Source: Paenibacillus sp. FJAT-26967 (GTDB lineage Bacteria > Bacillota > Bacilli > Paenibacillales > NBRC-103111). From it: a DNA stretch of 58,029 nucleotides. Location: the NCBI RefSeq assembly GCF_001541095.1, contig NZ_LMXH01000013.1:1351-59379 (forward strand). Reading direction: 5' to 3'. Below are positions 52,319-58,029 of the stretch, in pieces. A program made the position numbers and the translations under genes. The notes below the pieces were generated by a model. The model saw only the letters and a program-made list of their open reading frames with translations. It made no database searches and was not told the DNA's origin. The stretch's first letter is position 1. Every line of letters starts with the position of its first letter.

Positions 52319-52590
52319 TGCCGTGCTAGACGGGGAGGTAGCGGTGCCCTGTTGCCCGCAATCCGCTGTAGCGGGGTTGAATCCCTGTTAGAGGTACTGC
52401 CGATGTGAGGTTCGGCTTTTACACGTGGTGTTGAGAGTCGGGTCCTTCGCAATGAGCACCAGTGAACCCGGTCAGGTCCGGAAGGAAGCAGCCGTAAGCA
52501 GGAGCGCCCATGTGCCGAGGGGTTGCCTAACTTGAGCTAACGATAAAGGTACGTTCGTATCGCTTTATCAATAACAGGTGCACGGTACCT
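52319..52590 (+). ncRNA. ffs: Signal recognition particle RNA (large Bacillus type)
   Basis: About 270 bases. Contains the near-universal SRP core GGTCAGGTCCGGAAGGAAGC, the apical loop of helix 8, and the 5' end CCGTGC pairs with GCACGG near the 3' end to close helix 5-like pairing. Its length and the 5' Alu-like part (helices 3-4) are of the large scRNA type of Bacillus. Scaffold for Ffh in membrane targeting. End points are estimates from the promoter and the closing stem. Confidence 0.93.
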
Positions 52591-52606
52591 TATATAGGAC
52601 AATAAC

Positions 52607-52638
52607 AAGCCTTCGTCATTAAAGACGAGGGCTTTTTT
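52607..52638 (+). terminator. SRP RNA terminator
   Basis: GCCTTCGTC and GACGAGGGC pair around ATTAAA and are followed by six Ts. Confidence 0.9.
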
Positions 52639-52794
52639 GTAGGGCAGTTTTCTGGGGATTTCTGGGTGAAAAGGGATAAAGTCTATTTTTGTTTTCCAAT
52701 AGAAGGAAAATGAAAACACAAATAGAATAGGTTAACATCCGTAATCCATCGGGACTGCCGATGTTTAAGCTGGTTTAATGAGGGGGAAGGATTT

Positions 52795-54243
52795 ATGTCG
52801 GATGCCAGCCTTCATCAATTCGGGGTGTATATTTCTACAGCAGAACTGGGAGAGAGAGTAGAATTATTTTCTCAAAGCTGCTTGATTGTGGCAGACGGCG
52901 GGGGTGATATTGTTTATGTGAACAGACCTTTCCTGACACGCTCAGGGTTTACAGCTGAAGAATTGATTCACAGACCCTTTTCGGACGTTATCCAACTTCC
53001 CGATTCGCTTGAGCTCTTCTATAAGCAGCATTTTAGTGAGACGGCTCATGATTCCCATACAAGAAAACCGGTTACTGTCGTCAAAGACAGGCAAGGGTTT
53101 ATATTCCTACAAAAGTGCTCCATTATTCAGGCCGAAAAAGAAGGACAGCCTCTTTATTTGATGCTGCTTGATGATCTGGATGAAATGGGCGAGCAGAATT
53201 TAATTCAACAATTTTCGGGGACTTTCTTAAGAGACGTGAACTTGGGCATTCTGTTGATTGACACGAATTTTAGATTATTAGATATCAGTGATATGGCCTG
53301 CCGGATTCTCGGCTTTAGGAAAGAATCGATTTTATACAAACCCATGGATGATATTTTTGCTTCTGTTCCACCGGAACATAGACTGGTAGAAAGGTCTGTA
53401 CTGGAGGGGCGGGTCGTCCGCAATCATGCCGTTTCGTGGATGAATAATCAAAGCCGCTATGAGCTTTTGCTGGATTCTAATTTGCTTAGAGACGTCGATA
53501 ATGAAATTGTAGGGGCATATATCATTTTTAAAGATGTCACGAATATAAGATCGCTTGAGGCGCAGGTACAGCGTAGTGACAGGCTGGCGATGATCGGTCA
53601 AATTGCAGCGGGGACAGCTCACGAAATCCGGAATCCGTTGACATCCATCAAGGGCTTCTTACAGGTGCTGAAAAAAACGTTCGAGATGAAAGACCTGGAG
53701 AAGGAACAGGGCTATATTGAAATTATGCTGGATGAAATTAACCGGGTGAATGAGCTGGTTAATGAATTTCTGCTTTTGGGCAAGCCCAAGAATGTCCTTT
53801 TGCAAAAGGTAGACATTTCTTCTGTGATCAAAGGGATTCTGCCCATCATGAATAATGAAGCCATCTTACACGAGGTGCAGCTGCGTTATGAAGCGGCTCC
53901 GGGACTCCCGCCCGTTATTGCGGATCAGGAATTGCTTAAACAAGTATTTCTTAACATTTGTAAAAATGGAATCGAAGCCCTGACCGAGGGCGGTCAGCTT
54001 ACGATTACGGAGAAGCTGGACGAGGAAACAAAGTGCGTTCATATAGAGGTTCATGATACGGGTCCCGGAATTCCTCCGTATGTTATTGATAAAATATTCG
54101 ACCCGTTCTTTACGACCAAGCAAGAGGGAACAGGACTAGGACTTTCTGTGTGTCAGCGGATCATTCATGATATGGGTGGAAATATACGTGTATCATCCAA
54201 AGGCTTCGGTACGACCTTCACCGTCAGTATCCCCTGCGTATAG
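52795..54243 (+). CDS. PAS-domain sensor histidine kinase, phosphorelay type
   Basis: 482 residues, cytosolic. Two PAS domains (about 20-130 and 138-255), then HisKA with GTAHEIRNPLTSIKGFLQ (H276) and an ATPase with NICKNGIEAL, HDTGPGIP, FTTKQEGTGLGLSV. The HEIRNPLTSIKGFLQ box is typical of sporulation kinases (KinA-KinE group) that phosphorylate Spo0F. No transmembrane helix, so it reads an internal signal. Start ATG 52795 behind AGGGGGAAGG. No cognate regulator is adjacent; the lone Spo0F is encoded 7 kb upstream. Confidence 0.88.
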   Translation: MSDASLHQFGVYISTAELGERVELFSQSCLIVADGGGDIVYVNRPFLTRSGFTAEELIHRPFSDVIQLPDSLELFYKQHFSETAHDSHTRKPVTVVKDRQGFIFLQKCSIIQAEKEGQPLYLMLLDDLDEMGEQNLIQQFSGTFLRDVNLGILLIDTNFRLLDISDMACRILGFRKESILYKPMDDIFASVPPEHRLVERSVLEGRVVRNHAVSWMNNQSRYELLLDSNLLRDVDNEIVGAYIIFKDVTNIRSLEAQVQRSDRLAMIGQIAAGTAHEIRNPLTSIKGFLQVLKKTFEMKDLEKEQGYIEIMLDEINRVNELVNEFLLLGKPKNVLLQKVDISSVIKGILPIMNNEAILHEVQLRYEAAPGLPPVIADQELLKQVFLNICKNGIEALTEGGQLTITEKLDEETKCVHIEVHDTGPGIPPYVIDKIFDPFFTTKQEGTGLGLSVCQRIIHDMGGNIRVSSKGFGTTFTVSIPCV

Positions 54244-54281
54244 CCTCCAGCTTACGAGTTTTAATCCCGCCCGGGTTATAG

Positions 54282-54315
54282 TATAATAAGTTCAATAATT
54301 CAGGACGAATTATTG
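54282..54315 (+). promoter_or_regulatory. dnaX promoter and 5' leader hairpin
   Basis: TATAAT (54282-54287) is followed after six bases by CAATAATTC/GAATTATTG (54293-54301 and 54307-54315), a perfect 9-base stem. It would form at the very 5' end of the dnaX mRNA, adjoining its GGAGAG ribosome site; it may stabilise the mRNA or limit translation. The -35 is weak. Confidence 0.5.
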
Positions 54316-54327
54316 GAGAGAAAACAT

Positions 54328-56082
54328 ATGACACATATTGCCTTATACCGGACTTGGAGATCCCAAGCATTCCGTGAGCTGGTCGGCCAGAAGCCGATCG
54401 TTCAAACGCTGCAAAACTCACTTCGTGAGAATAGATTTACACATGCTTATTTATTTAGCGGTCCCCGGGGAACGGGGAAAACCAGCGCGGCCAAAATTCT
54501 GGCCAAAGCTGTCAATTGTCTGCACGGACCTGCCGAGGAGCCCTGCAACGAATGTGAAGCCTGCATCCGGATAACCGAAGGATCGGTTATGGATGTGGTT
54601 GAAATTGATGCGGCATCCAACCGTGGCGTAGAAGAAATTCGTGATATACGGGACAAAGTGAAATATGCGCCGACTGAAGTTCGGTATAAAGTCTATATCA
54701 TTGATGAAGTCCATATGCTGACCACGGAGGCTTTTAATGCGCTGCTCAAGACGCTGGAGGAGCCCCCGGCTCATGTGATATTCATCCTGGCTACGACGGA
54801 ACCCCATAAACTTCCGGCGACTATTATTTCCCGCTGTCAGCGTTTCGACTTCAGACGGGTATCAATGGAAGAACAGGTAGGGCGATTAGCCTACGTCTGC
54901 CGTGAGGAGAATATCCAGATCGAGGAAGAAGCGCTTCATTACATCGCCCGCTTATCAGAGGGAGGCATGAGGGACGCGCTGAGTCTGCTGGATCAGGCAT
55001 CTTCATTTGCTGTCGGCTCCATAACGGCCGGCGATGTAGTAGCGATGACGGGTGGTCTCGCCTCCGATCAGTTCGAGAAGCTGGTCGGAGCGATTAAGGA
55101 GACGGATATCGGGGCGGCACTTGAGCTGATTGACCAATTCATGCAGGAAGGCAAAAGCGCGGACAAATGCATGGAGAACCTCATTCACTATTTCCGCGAT
55201 TTGCTGATGATCCGGCTCGTACCGGATTCATCCATTTTGACCGAACGAGTTTTTGACATCGGCAGAATGCAGCAGGTAGCCTCCCGGTTTGGCATCGATC
55301 AGTTGATGAGCATTATCGATGTGCTTAACCAGTACCAGGGTGAAATGAAATATTCTGCGCAGCCCCAGACCATTCTGGAAGTAGCTGTAATGAAAGCGTG
55401 CGGAGCTGTTCCGGCGGTTTCATTCGAAGCGGGGAATGCTTTCGCGGATGCGTCCAAACAAGCATCCCCGGGCATATCCCAAGCACCTGACTCGGATGCG
55501 CTCGGACAGCTGAGCCGCCGGATTCAGCAGCTGGAAGAACAGCTCGGCAAGCTGCTTGAGGGTGGTGTTCCCGCCGCGGCTGCTGCGCCGGCCAGATCCC
55601 CGGTGGCGCCAAGATCATCAAGCGCCCCTGTCAGGAAATCGGCTGTTCGGCTGGATGATTTCACATCGGCTGTAGATAGCTCCGATACCCGAGCGGCTAT
55701 CGGCAAGTGGACGCAGATACTTGCTACCGTCAAGGAGCGCAAGATTACCGTTCACGCTTGGCTGGTGGATGGTGAACCAGTTGCTTTTCACAATGATGTA
55801 GTGCTAGTTGCCTTCAAGAGCGCCATGCACCGGGATACAACGGAGAAGCCTGCGAACAAGCAGCTGATTGAGCAGGTTATGTCGGAAGTGCTGGGACAAT
55901 CTGCCGTTAAACTTGCCACCGTCATGCAGAAAGAATGGAAAGAAGCGCGTGAAGGTGCTGCTGAACCTGCCCGGGAAGAATTGACTCTTCAAGCAGAGGA
56001 AACCGAGCCGGAGAAGGAACCGTGGGTGGATGAAGCTATCCGTCTGTTCGGAGAAGATTTGGTCAGCATTAAAGACGAATAA
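54328..56082 (+). CDS. dnaX: DNA polymerase III subunits gamma/tau
   Basis: 584 residues. The clamp-loader ATPase: Walker A GPRGTGKTS, zinc cluster CNECEACIR, Walker B with DEVHMLT, SRC arginine finger, then C-terminal tau domains linking polymerase. ATG 54328 follows GGAGAG; the TTG 5 codons upstream is rejected. Head of dnaX-yaaK-recR, as in Bacillus. Confidence 0.96.
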   Translation: MTHIALYRTWRSQAFRELVGQKPIVQTLQNSLRENRFTHAYLFSGPRGTGKTSAAKILAKAVNCLHGPAEEPCNECEACIRITEGSVMDVVEIDAASNRGVEEIRDIRDKVKYAPTEVRYKVYIIDEVHMLTTEAFNALLKTLEEPPAHVIFILATTEPHKLPATIISRCQRFDFRRVSMEEQVGRLAYVCREENIQIEEEALHYIARLSEGGMRDALSLLDQASSFAVGSITAGDVVAMTGGLASDQFEKLVGAIKETDIGAALELIDQFMQEGKSADKCMENLIHYFRDLLMIRLVPDSSILTERVFDIGRMQQVASRFGIDQLMSIIDVLNQYQGEMKYSAQPQTILEVAVMKACGAVPAVSFEAGNAFADASKQASPGISQAPDSDALGQLSRRIQQLEEQLGKLLEGGVPAAAAAPARSPVAPRSSSAPVRKSAVRLDDFTSAVDSSDTRAAIGKWTQILATVKERKITVHAWLVDGEPVAFHNDVVLVAFKSAMHRDTTEKPANKQLIEQVMSEVLGQSAVKLATVMQKEWKEAREGAAEPAREELTLQAEETEPEKEPWVDEAIRLFGEDLVSIKDE

Positions 56083-56138
56083 ATCCCGTTTATCGTTCGT
56101 TTGGGAGCCTAATTAAATAGACTAAGGAGTTGTTAACG

Positions 56139-56450
56139 ATGAACAACATGAACCAAATGATGAAGCAAGTGAAGAAAATGCAGGAGCAAATGCTCAAGGT
56201 GCAGGAAGAGCTTGGAAGCAAATCCGTTGAAGGAACTGCTGGCGGCGGCGTCGTAACGGTAACGGCCAACGGTCATAAGAAAATTACGGCTATAGCGATC
56301 AAGCCCGAAGCGGTAGATCCGGAAGATGTTGAAATGTTACAAGATTTGATCCAGACAGCCGTTAACGATGCTTTGAACAAAGCGGAGGAACTGGCTGGCA
56401 AAGACATGGGTAAATTTACGGGCGGCATGAACATCCCGGGCTTGTTTTAA
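56139..56450 (+). CDS. yaaK: YbaB/EbfC nucleoid-associated protein
   Basis: 103 residues, a helix-strand-helix DNA-binding dimer ([35 protein letters not shown]). Unspecific nucleoid protein, regularly placed between dnaX and recR. AAGGAG lies nine bases before ATG 56139; the upstream frame start is not used. Confidence 0.95.
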   Translation: MNNMNQMMKQVKKMQEQMLKVQEELGSKSVEGTAGGGVVTVTANGHKKITAIAIKPEAVDPEDVEMLQDLIQTAVNDALNKAEELAGKDMGKFTGGMNIPGLF

Positions 56451-56454
56451 TAAA

Positions 56455-56481
56455 AGGGCTTCGTAAAGAAGCCTTTTTTCC
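56455..56481 (+). terminator. Hairpin after yaaK
   Basis: GGCTTC and GAAGCC with loop GTAAA, followed by six Ts. It lies between yaaK and recR, so it may reduce recR expression relative to dnaX. Confidence 0.7.
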
Positions 56482-56510
56482 ATCTTTGTTTGCAAAAGGA
56501 GAACCTGGCG

Positions 56511-57107
56511 TTGCATTATCCAGAACCCATATCGAAGTTGATCGACGCGTTCACCCGCTTGCCTGGAGTCGGTCCCAAAACGGCCGGCCGCCTCGCTTTT
56601 CATGTTCTTCGGATGAAAGAAGAAGATGTATTAGATTTTGCTAAGGCGCTTGTTAACGTGAAACGCAACCTTCACTACTGTTCCGTCTGCTGTAATATTA
56701 CGGATATCGATCCCTGCCGGATTTGCCAGGACAAGAGCAGAGATGCTTCTGTCATTTGTGTGGTGCAGGAGCCTAAGGATCTGGTCGCTATGGAGCGGAC
56801 GAGGGAGTTTGACGGTTATTACCACGTGCTTCATGGCGCCATATCGCCGATGGAAGGCATCGGTCCCGATCAGATCCACATTGCGGAGCTTCTGAAAAGG
56901 CTTGGAGATGAAGGTGTGCAGGAAATGATTCTTGCGACCAATCCGAACATTGAAGGCGAAGCTACAGCGATGTATTTGTCACGGCTGGTAAAAGGCTTTG
57001 GCCTTAAAGTTACGCGTATAGCGCACGGATTGCCTGTCGGCGGAGATCTGGAATATGCAGATGAAGTGACTTTAACAAAAGCACTTGAAGGCCGCAGGGA
57101 AATATGA
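56511..57107 (+). CDS. recR: Recombination mediator RecR
   Basis: 198 residues, the same length as in Bacillus. N-terminal helix-hairpin-helix ([13 protein letters not shown]), zinc finger ([18 protein letters not shown]), Toprim domain ([14 protein letters not shown]...[11 protein letters not shown]), C-terminal [12 protein letters not shown]. Loads RecA onto gaps with RecO. Start TTG 56511 behind AAAGGAGA, matching homologues ([10 protein letters not shown]), preferred over the longer frame. Confidence 0.95.
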   Translation: MHYPEPISKLIDAFTRLPGVGPKTAGRLAFHVLRMKEEDVLDFAKALVNVKRNLHYCSVCCNITDIDPCRICQDKSRDASVICVVQEPKDLVAMERTREFDGYYHVLHGAISPMEGIGPDQIHIAELLKRLGDEGVQEMILATNPNIEGEATAMYLSRLVKGFGLKVTRIAHGLPVGGDLEYADEVTLTKALEGRREI

Positions 57108-57146
57108 ACGAAGTTCTTATTTAAGCCGATTTATACAGTTTCTTGA

Positions 57147-57192
57147 CTAAAAGTCGCATTCCCTCTCTCGGGAACAGCGGCTTTTTTTTGCA
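57147..57192 (+). terminator. recR operon terminator
   Basis: AAAGTCGC..CCC and GGG..GCGGCTTT pair with a CTCTC-type loop and a run of eight Ts. Confidence 0.75.
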
Positions 57193-57266
57193 TGGCCACG
57201 TTCTAAAACCTTCCTTTCCCGCCATAAGTATTAAGGTCAAGTTTGTGGAGAGATGGAGGGACGGGT

Positions 57267-57539
57267 ATGAGTGAATTAAAGATCAGCGCACAGCTGTTTC
57301 AGCGTAAGGGCCGCACAGAGGAAGAGGATAAGCAGGACCTGCTGAAGGAAATCCGCAAAGCCCATCTCCAATGGGTGTCCGCGCAGCATCATTTCGAATA
57401 TGCCTTGGAGCAAGATGAGATCGATTATGCGATCTTTGCGATGGAGGCTGCCGAGAAACGCTACGAAATGCTGTTAAGACAAGCCAAAACACTCAAGATC
57501 GTAACTACATACCATCATGTGGGAAAGGAGGTACGGTAA
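57267..57539 (+). CDS. yaaL: DUF2508 protein YaaL
   Basis: 90 residues, helical: KAHLQWVSAQHHFEYALEQD and EAAEKRYEMLLRQAK fit the YaaL family found between recR and bofA. Function unknown. ATG 57267 follows GGAGGG; the longer frame is rejected. Shares an operon with bofA, whose GTG lies one base past its stop. Confidence 0.9.
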   Translation: MSELKISAQLFQRKGRTEEEDKQDLLKEIRKAHLQWVSAQHHFEYALEQDEIDYAIFAMEAAEKRYEMLLRQAKTLKIVTTYHHVGKEVR

Positions 57540-57540
57540 G

Positions 57541-57804
57541 GTGAAAGCAGCGATGGGGGCTTTGTTGGTACTGTCAGTCGGTGCTTTGCTCTTTTTGCTT
57601 ATAAGGCAGCCTGGCACTCGAAGAGTCCTGTCGGGTATTGGTGTTCATGTCGTGATCGCTGCTTTTCTGCTCTATGGAGCGCATTTGCTCAGCGGATATA
57701 CACAGATTGTTCTTCCTATAAACCTATGGACAGTAGGCGCAGTAGCAGTGCTGGGGTTGCCCGGATTACTGCTTTTGGGTGCTTTGAAGCTAACTCTAAT
57801 TTGA
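57541..57804 (+). CDS. bofA: Sigma-K processing inhibitor BofA
   Basis: 87 residues, the same length as Bacillus BofA. Two membrane helices (about 5-20 and 30-55) and the GLPGLLLLGALKLTL end. BofA sits in the outer forespore membrane with SpoIVFA and holds the SpoIVFB protease inactive until engulfment is complete. Start GTG 57541, served by AAAGGAGG inside the end of yaaL. Confidence 0.9.
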   Translation: MKAAMGALLVLSVGALLFLLIRQPGTRRVLSGIGVHVVIAAFLLYGAHLLSGYTQIVLPINLWTVGAVAVLGLPGLLLLGALKLTLI

Positions 57805-57851
57805 AGACTTTCCTTGATTATCCTCGTCCTTAAAAAGATTTTACAAAAAGG

Positions 57852-57880
57852 TTGACTTCAACTTTTCAGCGTGGTATCTT
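57852..57880 (+). promoter_or_regulatory. rrn operon promoter
   Basis: TTGACT (57852-57857), 17-base spacer, TATCTT (57875-57880). The A/T-rich stretch just upstream (57828-57850) is UP-element-like. Confidence 0.85.
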
Positions 57881-57885
57881 ATTTA

Positions 57886-58029
57886 AGTCGCCGCTGAAAC
57901 AAGCGCTAACGACAAGGGCTGACAAGCCTTGATTGTCCTTTGAAAACTGAACAACGAGTGATTGAAACGTCTTGAGCAATCAGGACGCTAAACAGAGAAG
58001 AAATTCTCGTCAGCATTAACTTTTTGAGC
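57886..58029 (+). other. Leader of the next rRNA operon
   Basis: Contains CCTTTGAAAACTGAACAACG, the conserved pre-16S leader of Bacillota; 16S begins just past the window. No ORF. Confidence 0.8.

Overview
The window looks like a chromosomal segment of a Paenibacillus-type endospore-former (Bacillota). The evidence is Bacillus-like gene order and family content (speE-speB, ywiB-argS, rpoE-pyrG-spo0F-fba-murZ-rho-rpmE, dnaX-yaaK-recR-yaaL-bofA-rrn), a large Bacillus-type SRP RNA, a class A PBP of PbpG type, the sporulation genes spo0F and bofA, and mid-range GC with strong GGAGG ribosome sites. It is bounded by two rRNA operons: it opens with the last bases of a 23S gene, a 5S gene and 14 tRNA genes, and closes on the promoter and leader of the next rrn operon, just short of 16S. 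I see no insertion sequence, prophage or CRISPR array.

Layout. 1-1778: rRNA/tRNA. 1779-10434: a decayed small reading frame, an orphan hybrid sensor kinase, a compact type I toxin-antitoxin-like locus (a 26-residue holin-like peptide with a convergent antisense RNA), and the coupled SNF2 helicase/SWIM zinc-finger pair (ywqA-ywqB type). 10435-21523: RecQ, a CYP109-like P450, a ComP-like ten-helix sensor kinase with a divergent 54-codon peptide gene resembling a ComX pheromone precursor, pterin dehydratase, two GNAT enzymes, a MarR regulator, mercaptopyruvate sulfurtransferase and an unusual ROK protein. 21524-25804: an LplABC-type sugar importer lacking its own ATPase. 25833-34289: an AraC/SRPBCC pair, DUF1540, photolyase, an NlpC/P60 hydrolase behind a cyclic-di-AMP (ydaO) riboswitch, a SurA-N-like secreted protein, a membrane protein plus M1 peptidase operon, and ywhD.

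34652-52638 is the conserved core: pbpG, speE-speB (spermidine and agmatine metabolism), ywiB-argS, a leaderless S8 protease, rpoE, pyrG, spo0F, fba, murZ, rho, an uncharacterised radical SAM gene, rpmE, a YhcN-like lipoprotein and the SRP RNA. 52795-58029 carries a PAS sensor kinase of the phosphorelay type, dnaX-yaaK-recR and yaaL-bofA, then the rrn promoter.

Sporulation links several of these genes. The PAS kinase (52795) has the domain plan of kinases that phosphorylate Spo0F, spo0F lies about 7 kb away behind a sigma-H-like promoter, and BofA controls late mother-cell sigma-K activation. The most novel items are the ComX/ComP-like pair without ComQ or ComA, the holin-like toxin locus, the radical SAM protein inserted between rho and rpmE, and several compact RNA signals that overlap coding or translation signals. 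All functional calls come from reading the sequence; no database search was run.
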